Assembly: GCA_029465975.1 (NCBI GenBank)
Contig: CM055754.1
Span: 3,026,555-3,090,554 of the forward strand
Origin: Dallia pectoralis
Taxonomy: Eukaryota > Chordata > Actinopteri > Esociformes > Umbridae
DNA length: 64,000 nt
Direction: 5' to 3'
The notes beneath the pieces were generated by a model. The model did not search any database, was not told where the DNA came from, and worked only from the letters and a program-made list of their open reading frames with translations. The stretch's first letter is position 1; the number at the start of each line of letters is the position of its first letter. This document shows, piece after piece, positions 14,161-25,035 of this stretch. The translations under genes and the position numbers were made by a program.

Positions 14161-14726
14161 GGGAATGTGCTGGGTTCAGGTGATCCAGGGAATGTGCTGG
14201 GTTCAGGTGATCCAGGGAATGTGCTGCCTTCAGGTGATCCAGGGAATGTGCTGCCTTCAGGTGATCCAGGGAATGTGCTGGGTTCAGGTGATCCAGGGAA
14301 TGTGCTGCCTTCAGGTGATCCAGGGAATGTGCTGGGTTCAGGTGATCCAGGGAATGTGCTGCCTTCAGGTGATCCAGGGAATGTGCTGCCTTCAGGTGAT
14401 CCAGGGAATGTGCTGCCTTCAGGTGATCCAGGGAATGTGCTGCCTTCAGGTGATCCAGGGAATGTGCTGCCTTCAGGTGATCCAGGGAATGTGCTGCCTT
14501 CAGGTGATCCAGGGAATGTGCTGCCTTCAGGTGATCCAGGGAATGTGCTGCCTTCAGGTGATCCAGGGAATGTGCTGCCTTCAGGTGATCCAGGGAACGT
14601 GCTGCCTTCAGGTGATCCAGGGAACGTGCTGGGTTCAGGTGATCCAGGGAACGTGCTGCCTTCAGGCGATCCAGGGAACGTGATGCCTTCAGGTGATCCA
14701 GGGAATGTGCTGGGTTTAGGTGATCA
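14161..14726. repeat. 27-bp minisatellite, 21 copies
   Basis: The unit begins GGGAATGTGCTG and ends TTCAGGTGATCCA. It comes in two main versions, with GG or CC after GTGCTG, mixed in the first eight units. The CC version then becomes uniform before the last units diverge (AACGTG, GCGATCC, GTGATG, TTTAGG). A 27-base unit keeps phase, so two frames translate as 9-residue repeats of the type GNVLPSGDP. There is no supporting gene structure. Every unit except one or two variants contains the E-box CAGGTG. Confidence 0.97.
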
Positions 14727-15007
14727 CAACCACTTGCCTAACCTGAGTTGATCTATTAAACTTAGACTTTAATCATAGCCTCAACAATTCTGAATGTTTG
14801 AACATGAATTTGGTTTTAACAATTTGTTATACATACAGCGTTTGTTTAGTTTGGGAATTCTCTTTAAACTCGAGCATTTGCAGAGATTCCCTGGATGTGT
14901 GTACGTTTAAGATAGATACTGCACCAAATCCAGCATGGTAAATAAATTGCCATGCCATGGCATAATTATATTGACCCCAGGGTTATTTTGTATTTGAAGA
15001 TTGGACT
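14727..15007. other. AT-rich spacer, no gene seen
   Basis: About 280 bp of AT-rich DNA separates the 27-bp minisatellite from the GA tract. No feature is recognised. Confidence 0.5.
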
Positions 15008-15138
15008 GAGGGAGAGGGTAAGACAGAGGGAGAGGGAGAGAGAGAGGGAGAGAGAGAGGGGGGAGAGTGAGAGAGAGAGGGGGGAGAGTGAGAGAGAGGG
15101 AGAGAGAGAGAGAGAGAGAGGGGAGAGAGAGCGAGTGG

Positions 15139-15169
<31 letters not shown>

Positions 15170-15318
15170 GGGGAGATGAGAGAGAGAGAGAGGGAGAGAG
15201 AGAGGGGGAGAGAGAGGGAGAGAGAGAGAGCAAGAGAGAGAGCGAGAGGGGAGAGAGAGAGAGAGAGAGGGAGAAGGAGAGGGGAGATGAGAGTGTGAGG
15301 GAGACAGGGAGAGAGAAA
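15008..15318. repeat. (GA)n/(GGGAGA)n purine tract
   Basis: About 310 bp consists almost entirely of GA, GAGAGG and GGGGAGA units. The minus strand is a long polypyrimidine tract. Frames rich in Glu/Arg or Ser/Leu are artefacts. Such mirror-symmetric purine tracts can form triplex DNA. Confidence 0.95.
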
Positions 15319-15419
15319 ATAAGCACAGGAGAGAGAATTGTATTTATCACAGTGTTTTTGCAAAACCCTAGAAATAATTGCATTGCATATTAATTCCCCG
15401 GCATAAATACACACACTGA

Positions 15420-15585
15420 CCTTATGTTGCATTTCACAGGTCAGGGAATTCACTTAGCCGTAATTATGACACTACATTGGACATATTAAATGCTTGCTCT
15501 GGGGATTATTCACTTTCCCTGGTAACATTCTGCATGTCTGGCCAGCCATCAGAGAAATTATCATTGACTCATTAGCTTAATGATA
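15420..15585. other. candidate conserved non-coding element
   Basis: This block has mixed composition, no simple repeats and dense homeodomain-type motifs (TTAGCCGTAATTATGAC, TTAGCTTAATGATATG). It looks by eye like vertebrate CNEs. No comparison was possible. Confidence 0.25.
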
Positions 15586-15634
15586 TGCCTTCAACTGATC
15601 ATTCAGCCGCTTTTGGCATTTCACACACAAAAGG

Positions 15635-15669
15635 GCGCACGCACACGCACACACACACACACACACACC
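15635..15669. repeat. (CA)n microsatellite
   Basis: GCACGCACACGCAC passes into about ten uninterrupted AC units. Confidence 0.9.
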
Positions 15670-16114
15670 TTATTAATTGTTTTGTTGTATGCACCCCATT
15701 CAACATTGACATAATTGAAGTGCATAGGAGTCCTTTCCAGAAAGAAGGGATAACCGCTCCTCCCAAGGCCAAAGGGAAGTGAATACATCACTGGCTGTGT
15801 CCAATAAAAATGTTACCCGAAACAACGACATGAATAATTAACGCGTTTGCTTTCTCACTTAAGACCCATTCTTCCCACTCACACGTTAAGGGCCTTTATT
15901 GCCAGGGATATTTCATGTGAGAGACTGGCACCAACGCTGGTTCTTCATCAATAATACACGAAGAACTATCAAAAGCCTGCCAAAAGTGCCACAGTTATGC
16001 CCCATTCAATTCACCCGTGAGTAATGAATAAAGTGTTTTTTGTGTCTCTTTGAACTAATTATATTCCCACCAAAATTTTGAACATTAAAATGAAGAGAAA
16101 CTATTCACATAGAC

Positions 16115-16188
16115 GCGCACACACACACACACACATAGACAGACATACAGACAGACATACAGACAGACAGACAGACAAACAGACAAAC
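16115..16188. repeat. (CA)n followed by (CAGA)n
   Basis: A run of about nine CA units is followed by CAGACATA and CAGA tetranucleotide repeats to about 16188. Confidence 0.9.
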
Positions 16189-18003
16189 CCACTTACAAAC
16201 TCAACACTGCCTCAAACATGCAGTTTTTTACTGTCATATAATAATATTCTGTTGCTGATTTAATTGTTTTCGATAAAAACGCAGACGTCAGGCGTGTTCA
16301 AGTGTTCTCGGGTAAATTCGGTCTTGAGCACTTTTGTTGCCACACGCATAATGAGCTCTGCCTTAATCTTATATCAATCGGCTACAGGCAGTAATCACTA
16401 AAGAGATGTTATTTTTTTTTAAACGCCACGCCGTTATTAATCACGTATTGACGTTTTATTTCGGAACATTAGTAGTCCTGACCCTGAAATATTGCGGTCC
16501 ATTGACTATGGGTTCGACCTTAGGGCCTCTGTGTATTTGACACGGTTAAATTGGCTCTGATCTACTTCCTCTCCACTCCACATCCCCTCTACGAGGCACG
16601 CTGGCAACTTAGCCCTGATAAACAGATTCCCCGACTGAATGGACTCTGTGAGACCTATACAGTTGTTTTGAAGATACATAACCCAGACCAGAACCCGGGG
16701 TTCTATTGTATTCAGTTTCCGTCCAGTACTTTTGTCTGCATTCGATTAAGCTCCTCTATGGCAACCAGTAGAACCGGAATAAGTGTTTTCGGCGCTTGCG
16801 GCTGTAGGTTGTAAAGCGCCGCATCACCGGTCGAGCATCGGTTAGACGGTCCAGAGGAGGATGTGACTTGCTGCCTTTAACAGTCGCGCCTGGTGACTGG
16901 GATGATCCGTTAGCTGAGGGGTGAGACTAGCTCATAGAGATCACAGAGACCTGAGTGATTATAAAAGAAACAGACCCACTGGTTTCATGTACGGCCACTG
17001 GAAGTTATTTAGAAGAAACTGACAGGTTAGGATCATTCACTTTGATAAAATGCACCTTCAACACGGAAAAGACCATCATCAAGGAAAGTCACCACGATCT
17101 ATCTGTTCTCAATTTATTTCAACCAATCACCAGCCATTGGTTTCATATGGAACAATTATTTCGCCCGCTCTTTGTTTGCTGTGAAATCACATTGACATAT
17201 TTGGCAATAAGCACTTCTTGCCAAGCCTTTGCCGAGGACTGGTAACAGATTGTAAATAATTTGCATTTTATTTATTCCTAGCTGGATGATAGCCAATGGC
17301 AGCCAAGCAAGTTGGAATATGTCAGCAAGTTATTGGTTACTGATCAGCACAACAAATCAGAATTACAAAGAATGTACACTGTACATTACTGTAATGTAGC
17401 TGGCATTCAATACAAATATCTGTACGATGACTTTCGGATGCTTGAATGCACATAGACATGTTTCACGGCTTGTTAATTCATTTGATTGGGTCATACACAC
17501 GCAGAGTGTCCATATTCCTAAACCCAAACCCATGTTCTGGTTGTCTGTTATCCAATACTAGCTGACTTCTATACTACTGTAGAGAGGGTTTGAGTGGGTG
17601 TGAATATGTCTGAACAAACAAAGGGAGACAGGTCATGAAACTGTTTAGGCTATGATTTTAACATAGAGATCAAAGAAATAACAATTTTCATTCAATTAAA
17701 AGAAGAATCGCTGAATGTCCACAAAAGTCTCAATAAAATCCTTCGCAAGAAAAGCACATACTATCTTAACCAAGCTCCATCTATACCTGACCTCAATTCA
17801 GCGGGCAGCGGACCAGGAGCTTTTCATCTCTGATTTATCTACGGCTCATTGTGCAAAAAGGCAGATGGTCAATTCTGTTCCGCTCGTCTAGAACAGCAAT
17901 CATATTGATCTATTAACTAGAACTTTAAGTTCATCACATATGTACTTACTACATAAACACACTACGAACACAGCCGACGTGTCGCCAAGAGTGATGTTGT
18001 TGA
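16189..18003. other. non-coding DNA, no gene seen
   Basis: Ordinary AT-leaning DNA. Frames at 16551-16814 and 16955-17245 (87 and 96 codons) show no recognisable domain and lack any gene context. Confidence 0.5.
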
Positions 18004-18090
18004 CGTGTGTCTTTGTGCCTGTGTTTGCATGTGTGTTTGCATGTGTCTTTGTGTGTGTGTGTGTAGATGCGTGTGTGTTTGCGTGTGTGT
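18004..18090. repeat. (TG)n-rich tract
   Basis: GTGTGT runs are interrupted by CTTTGT, TTTGCAT and AGATGC, which indicates an old, imperfect TG microsatellite. Confidence 0.85.
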
Positions 18091-19061
18091 TAAGAAAGGA
18101 TTTTTTTTGATTGCCGTAAAAAAGTCTCTGGACAAAAGAAAAGTACCAAAATACTCTAGAATCCAGACCATTCAATAAGGACACGTAGTGTGAAAGAGGA
18201 AACACGATTCTGTCTACTGTCTCTTTCAAAGGTTTTAAACGATATATAAATTAGTGTGCACAACTAAAATATACGACATATTGAGCTACCAGGTCCCACA
18301 ACATGATGTTTATTAGAACAAAGTAATTGTGTTTTTACATCTCTCTGGGAATTAGAGTGCCTCAAATTCACAAAACTGCACTGCATACGACCGAGGGTAC
18401 TATATAGGTTACAGGATGCAATTTGGTACACATCCCATTTGTTCTTTTCCTGTCAGCCCATTGGTGAAGTTCACCCCCATTCGATTTCCGCTTATACAAC
18501 AAAATTAAGCGACGATAATTTCATTCATTACATGAAAACAGCTGCAAGCTAAATCAGGCTGCGGAACATTCGTCTGTACGCGAGCGATCGCAAAAGCAAA
18601 CTGTAATCACAGGAAGTGGAATTAAAAGGGACAGTTCTGCTGAGCTGTTTCCGTGACGAACGAGATGACGTTCTCTCAGATGTTGGGGGTGCGGTCAGGA
18701 CGATATGCGTTCCTCCCGGGGCAGATGTCGCTCGCGGATCAGTGGTCCCAGATGGAAATATGGGGTAAGAGTCTCTGGTGTCACTTATTATCGGACAATC
18801 GTCCATCTGAGTGAGACGCTGGTTCGGTTCATTTAGAACCAGGCCGAGGCACGGAATATGCCCTACTTTTGCTGATTTATGATCAGATGTCAAACAAACT
18901 CACACACACTTCTCCCCTGTTGACCTAACTACGCTTGATGTATCTCGTGAATAATTTGGGATTATCCACGAATGGGCAGGTATGTGATCTGCTGGGTCCG
19001 TTGTGAGTCCGTGTGTATTTCAATGAATGTACGGGTGCGCTTTTGGTGTGTGCGTCTGTGT
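18091..19061. other. non-coding DNA, no gene seen
   Basis: No supported feature. A 114-codon minus-strand frame at 18549-18893 has no recognisable domain. The stretch near 18390-18445 may be a very decayed AGTGCACT-core element. Confidence 0.45.
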
Positions 19062-19187
19062 GTGAATGCTTTGACTGCATGTCTGAGTGAATCTGGGAGT
19101 GTGCAGGTGTGTGTGTGTGTATGCAGGTGTGTGTGTGTGAATGTTTTGACTGTGCATGTCTGAGTGAATCTGGGAATGTGTGAGTGC

Positions 19188-19229
<42 letters not shown>

Positions 19230-19233
19230 GTGT
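19062..19233. repeat. duplicated TG-rich unit of about 76 bp
   Basis: A unit beginning TGAATGCTTTGACTGCATG and ending in AGGTGTGTGTG is repeated once (19062 and 19138), with CTGAGTGAATCTGGGA in both copies. The second copy ends in a longer (TG)n run at 19189-19226. Confidence 0.85.
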
Positions 19234-21564
19234 GAAGTGACTAATAACCCAGGGGAGCTCAGTGGCGAGTAGGTTGACAGTCACAACTGGGACAGGTTTC
19301 TTGGCACCACAGAGTGTGTGTGTGTGTACGCATGTGTGTGGGCAGGTGAAAAGTCCAGATACTGTGAACGATGACGGCTGGCTGAAACTACTGCAGCACT
19401 GCTACTTTGACCAACACACACACACACACAACACACACACAGTGTTTTTATGAAGAATTATGTAGTCCTAGTAATCAATGCTTCCGGCTGGATTATACTC
19501 TCCGCAGTAACTATGTATTCTGTATTATTTCAATCAGAACAAACCACCATGTTCAAAATAACTCATTTCCAATGGTGAACGGAAACTAGCTAGACATCAG
19601 TAGACATCAGGGTTTAGGCGGTCTATATAACCTACATTTAAATTAGAATCGCAAAAACAATAACGGGATGTTCAGCGATGATTAGTGACGTTCGACCTGA
19701 ACCTATAGATCTGTGTCAGGAACCAATGAAGATGTGGGACGTAAGAGGACCATTTGTAATGTACAGAATTGTTGACGGCCCACTTCTCTGACTTCCCTAA
19801 ATGTCGTCTCAGGAAGTTGTGATCCGATAAACTTTGAGAAAATGTACAAGCAATTATTTGCCTAACGAGGTAGATCGCATCTCGGGAGCCCCAAATCAAC
19901 GTAATTAGCGACGGGTGGAGAATCGCAACTTCCTTCTCTGCGAAAGAGAGAAAAACAGTGAACCTTGAAGATCTTTCCCGAAGCAATCTCTGGAGACGAT
20001 CAGAGCATCGAAGAGGCGATGTCTTCGATATCTCTGTGAACGGGGCCTGATAATTACCATTACTGTATCCAATGCTAGACCAACTCTCCCAAGAGGGCAA
20101 AGGTTCTCGTTAGGATTAGGGCTCGTGGTATTTCGTCTCGCTATAATTCAATTTTCGTCTCTCTTCTCCACGTCAGAGCTACGCCAGAATCCGGAAGGCC
20201 GTGGTTGGGAAATCGTACCCCGGACCAACGATGAGAAATGGATTTGTACTTGAAACCGTCCCGGAGGGCGATAGCTGTCAACGTTCTGCCTTAGTCTTGT
20301 TCCCGTCTCGAGGGAGAGAAATGACAGATGAGTCAGATTATGGCGAGTAATGTGTCGCGGCTGTTCAGAAACAATAAGCGCTAAATATCGCCGTGAAGTT
20401 CGGAGCGGATCGTTTGCTCAGAGTAAAAGTACAAGACAACGAATCCCCTTTCAGAACGTACTTCTACCCATGTCGATTATTGGATTACGAAGAATGTAAA
20501 TGATGGCGAATAACAAAGCAGACCAGACTGTGTGAGGTGGACAGAGAGTCATCCTAGACACAGAGAAATTATGTTGACCAAAAAATGACCGGAGCTAACG
20601 ATATGAAAACAGATCCAACCGTTGCCCCCCAAAGGGTTTTTTGGTACCAGCGTGGAAAACAGAGTAGGGTACACTGATGATGGAAATATATTCCAGTATT
20701 TTGAGAATATTTCCCCAAAGAGTGCTTGGTTGAAATGATACATCGGTACGGTTCCGCAGCTCAATGCTGACACAATTTGGTCATTTCAGTCGTCATCTAA
20801 ATGCCAGTCCATCTCCAGATTTCCAACTGTACCTTTTTTCTTCTTCATGGAGCTTCAGTGAAGCTAATTCTCTTTTAAGACCTGGGTGCTTATTAGTGGA
20901 GGTGAAAGGAACAGACCCCTTCCGTCGCGTATTTCCAAATGTTCACTCGTCTCTCCCGATTTATCCTGTGGCAACTCTAAACAAGTCCACTCATTTGCAA
21001 GGTTTCCTCAAGAGCCTGACATCAGAGATGTTTTTTTGATGGGATGCGCGGCGGGGGGGGGGGTGATGTATGGTTTGTATTCCTTCCTGTCCTCTTCTCC
21101 TTCGCTCACTCTCTCCACTGAGTACACTCCTCCCGGCGCACTTCCTGCAAATAACAAACTACCTCGTTCAGATCATAAATATAATGTGAACACACACAAA
21201 CCCAAAGGTTGCCGCGCACACACACACGGACACACAAACAGCGCTGTGGTCCCACGTATTAACCACCCATTAGTGTATTTGACTATAGTGATTATACATT
21301 TATAACTTCTGTGCCGCGGCTGTATTTCCATTTGGAATAACGATGTATCATGTGGACTCAACCCATCGGAAATGAATAGGCCCTTCATCATACAGGTGGA
21401 AATAAAAACACAAGACCCGAACGCAGATGGCCATGTTGGGTGCTTTCCAAAGACCATCTTTCACTGCCGTGCACTGCTTCTAAACAGCCCTGAGCCCCCC
21501 CTGTGGGCCCTAGACAAAGGCACGGCATTTCGGCCAGGCCTTTTCCTCTCTCCGCGGGTCAGGG

Positions 21565-21700
21565 TGGCAAGCCTCAACAGAGCATTAGAAAGTCATTATT
21601 ACAGCTGTGTTTGATTGATCTTGATAGAGAGAGCTGGCGGCACACCTTAACAATTAACCCAGCAGCTATTAAACACCGGCGCTAGCTACGACGTAGCAGA
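21565..21700. other. candidate conserved non-coding element
   Basis: The block contains closely spaced TCATTATTACAGCTG, TGATTGATCTTGATAG and AACAATTAACCCAGC strings without repeats. The texture resembles developmental CNEs. This is a visual judgement only. Confidence 0.25.
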
Positions 21701-22164
21701 CAATAAATCACATCGTTTTACACCTCCGGGCTTCTGAATGGAGGACTTTATTACTGTAGCATATTGAATCAATTTAGATATATGGGACCAGGGTACATTT
21801 GCTTCTTGTCCAGATGGTTAGGCTGTGGCTTTATTGAACTACTGTACCTTGGTTTCTTCTCGCTGACATACTCTAAGTCTGTGTCTTAATGTGCTATTTA
21901 GTTCACTAGTTTAACCTGTGTCTGTATCCAACCTGGGGTTTGAAGGTCTGAAATGGTTATGACATTCAGTAGACATAGATCTGGAATATGAGGCCATTTC
22001 TAACATAACAACGGACATTCACAGGTTAAACTTATTACTGCTGACCAGACTTTAACTTTAACTGGGGTTTTTACCGCTGACCGTGTAATGTGGCACATAT
22101 TTCACAGTCCACATATTTAGTGTTAACGCCCTGAAGTGATTATATTGACATAATAAGAGAAATG

Positions 22165-22490
22165 GTAAACATTGCAGTAAAACTGCCGTTGAGGTTTGGC
22201 ATCGTTGCCTGGGGCGGCCTGGCGGTGATGGCGCCACCCCGCACGCCCTCACAGTGACTGCTTTGGAGGTGTGGGTGAGGCCAGATATAGTTTGGGCGTC
22301 TTTAGCGCTCTTCTCTTCCTTTCCTGAGCAGAGTGCCATCACTCCATCTCCCTTATCTCTCCATCTGCCCAGAGATGCCCCTCAGTGCCTTTTTACTATT
22401 CCCATGGCGACGCCTAATTGGAGGCTTTCGTGTCTCACTGCATTTAAGAGCACTTTTGTGCAGCTCTGGGCTTGTTGATCCTAACTGAGG
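22165..22490. other. candidate conserved non-coding element
   Basis: Repeat-free DNA of mixed composition with a GGCGGCCTGGCGGTGATGGC segment, a CCTAATTGGAGG segment and a CATTTAAGAGCAC segment. It has no coding potential I recognise. It is offered only as a region to compare across fish. Confidence 0.2.
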
Positions 22491-22510
22491 CGTTTGTGAC
22501 GACAACCAGT

Positions 22511-22700
22511 AGACTTTTCACTAACTATGATTTTGCTGTTAACTTGAAGACTTTTCACCAACTATGATTTTGCTGTTAACTTGAAGACTTTTCACCAACT
22601 AAGATTTTGCTGTTAACTTGAAGACTTTTCACCAACTATGATTTTGCTGTTAACTTGAAGACTTTTCACTAACTATGATTTAACTGTAAACTAGTAGACA
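22511..22700. repeat. 37-bp tandem repeat, 5 copies
   Basis: Units start at 22511, 22548, 22585, 22622 and 22659, each beginning AGACTTTTCAC and ending GCTGTTAACTTGA. The copies are nearly identical. A decayed sixth copy (AGACAATTCACTGGCTAGA) follows. Confidence 0.97.
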
Positions 22701-24430
22701 ATTCACTGGCTAGAGTTGCACTTCAATAAATAGGGTTTTTACTGAGTAGACATTCTGTGGAATAAACATTCATGTATTTTGTGGTTCTTTTGTAATATTC
22801 CAACACTCCAAAGTGATCGAACATCCTCGTTTGAAGCGGTTGGATATTGAGGCGCTGTATTTCAGATATGAGTTGCATTCAGTTAGATTCTCTCACATTT
22901 GATTTGGGGTGAAAAGAGCAAATGTCTAAAGTAATGCCATTTTTATTTGGTTTGAGCTTTGGCTTCAGAAACGGGTTTACGTTGGCTTCACTGGGAAATT
23001 CAATCTAGACCTATTGCTTCAACGGTGATTTGGTTAAACGCTTTTGTGGACTCAATTACATCCCACCAATGCCTCTGAGACAGCAACGCAGGATATCGAA
23101 CTCATATTACATCTCTGGCTATACCATCAACCGGATATGTGCTGGAGGAATCAGAAAGACACATAATATTCATGTTATCGTCTGACTGGTATTTTTCTGT
23201 ATTATCAATTAGATTTTCCCTGACCGGTCAGGTGACTTTTTGCACATCCACTGCACCACTGCAAGTAGTTCGTACACATACGGTGAACATTGAAATAATG
23301 TGTTTGTTACGGTCTCTGCGAATAGTGTACATTCTTTCAAACGCTTCAGCACCAAGACGTTGTCTCTCATACACTGAAGCGGTCACTTCATTGTGTCTCC
23401 TCGTTCACCTCTTCTACGTCTTCCTCCGGGCTCTCGGCTATCCTCATTACACACTCGCTGATGAAAAGGGACACTTTCCAACTGCCACTCATTCCGGAAC
23501 AGAGCATGATGGGAAATGGGTAACATTAATGAGCTGGGTCGAGTTGCCTGTCCTCCAAAGGGGGCCTACAGGGCTGACAGGAACGGTCCGCGCACCACTC
23601 GGGCAGAGTCGCAAATAATTGCTTCGCCTCTTTCTTGTATTAAAGAGTCCATTTGGGCCTCATCTTAGGCAGGGGAATTCAATTATTTCGTAATGCGATT
23701 TCATGCAGCTAGCTGGACCAGATGATATTTAATGCCCTTTTACTTTGCTCAGCGCACAGGCACAGACACACTTTAGCCCCGGGACTCGCACAGCGCTGCA
23801 GATTACCGCTTGGGTTCCATCCTTAGCCTACTCAAACAGACAAATTATTTTTGTGTAGATTTCTGTCTCACACCCGAGTTCAGGGGAAGATAATAAAGCC
23901 TCGTGCTGCACAGACTGTTCACCGGCAGAGTATCCCTGCGCCACTTCGGGTATCAATCGCCAGTCTATTGTGTGCTCAGTTTCATTAATCAACATATCCT
24001 TCATTTATATATTGCACTGTATACCGATACGATGAGATAAATCATCATGTGCCAGCGACTACAACACAAGCCGAATTATAAAATGGTAACAACATGCCAA
24101 CTGATTGGGTCAACGGTGTAATTTGGTAAATGCCTGATCTTTATAACACATCATTCACCCGTGTTTAGTCCAAAGTGTGACAACGTGTCCGTTTGCAAGA
24201 ATAAATACCCTGAGCATGTGTGCCAAATTTCATGTCTATCAAGTCTGAGTCAAATCAATCGAGATGTATAAAGATATATAAAGATGTTGTATAGGTTTTT
24301 CCAGTCCTTACAATGTCTTTGACGATATGATGTTACAATATGAATGACCTTGATTGATATATATGTCCCAGACCACACCTAAATATTTGTTATGTGGTTA
24401 ATAAATCTAAAAATAAAAAGTAGTTTCTCT
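22701..24430. other. non-coding DNA, no gene seen
   Basis: The 159-codon frame at 23139-23618 has no recognisable domain, signal peptide or splice context, so I do not call it a gene. The 23640-23830 part looks CNE-like (TTCAATTATTTCGTAATGCG, TGATATTTAATGCCC). Confidence 0.4.
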
Positions 24431-24434
24431 TTAG

Positions 24435-25031
24435 TGTAGCCAAGTGGGCGGAACCAATGTGCGGGTTGCGTACTTGAGGGGAACAGGTTATGGGTGGCAC
24501 CGTGCCAGTATTTAGCCGTGTCTGTGGTGGTCGCTAGCACCAACTGTGCTACAGAAAGAGGTGGCGTGTTACTCGAAATAACCGTCTGTGGTCCTGGCTG
24601 TAGCAGTATATGTTGGGTGTCGTCTGTTGTGGTAACTTTGCACATTGAGAGGGGTGAGTGTACTGTTTTGTGGTGTGTTCGTGTATATTGTAATGTGTTG
24701 TAAAAAGTCTGCAATGTGTTCACTGTGTGTTTCTGTTGTAGGTGTTTCGCTAAACGTTTGTCACTGGTTTTGTAAGGTTCATGTTTGTTTGTTTTTAGTG
24801 AGAAAGGTTGTTATTTATGTATTTTGAGTGCGTGATTTATTGCTTTGGTGATCTGTTTGTATTATTATTTATTTGATTTGAGGCACTTGCAGCCAACCTG
24901 TCCGTATACGTACCGGTAGGGTTCTTGTATTACTGAATAAATTATTGTTTTCTAAGAACTCTGGTTGCTGTTGTGGCTGCTTGCCTGTTATGGGCCCAGG
25001 ACCTGTTCACACAGAGTGACCAAGGGTTACA
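24435..25031 (+). mobile_element. candidate solo LTR of a retrotransposon
   Basis: The 597-bp block begins TGTAGCC and ends GGTTACA, an imperfect terminal inverted repeat with the TG...CA ends typical of LTRs. It is flanked on both sides by TTAG (24431-24434 and 25032-25035), a 4-bp direct repeat as left by retroviral-type integrases. A polyadenylation signal AATAAA lies at 24936-24941, about 95 bases before the right end, as expected for an R-U5 boundary. The plus strand is rich in T and G, with no internal coding region and no second LTR in the window. The family (Gypsy, BEL or endogenous retrovirus) cannot be assigned. Confidence 0.5.
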
Positions 25032-25035
25032 TTAG

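Larger units (their letters stand above)
19234..22510. other. non-coding DNA, no gene seen
   Basis: Short (TG)n and (CA)n tracts lie at about 19316-19338 and 19413-19441, and an 11-base G run lies at 21053-21063. No open frame here resembles a protein. Two CNE-like stretches inside are listed separately. Confidence 0.45.

Noticed and set aside
14161..14726. CRISPR-like array
   Set aside because: There are no unique spacers between repeats, only contiguous tandem units, and the genome is vertebrate. The same applies to the arrays at 22.5, 31.4 and 36.1 kb.
14165..14751. 172- and 194-codon repeat proteins
   Set aside because: The 27-bp unit keeps phase, so frames remain open by arithmetic. 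No start context, splice signals or flanking exons support a gene.
14952..15453. Arg/Glu-rich and Ser/Leu-rich open frames
   Set aside because: These are the two strands of the (GA)n tract.
16511..16530. GGGTTCGACC as a tRNA B box
   Set aside because: No A box upstream at a suitable distance, and no tRNA-like folding around it.
23139..23618. 159-codon open frame
   Set aside because: No motif, membrane topology or splice context that I can defend. A single frame of this length is not surprising in 64 kb.
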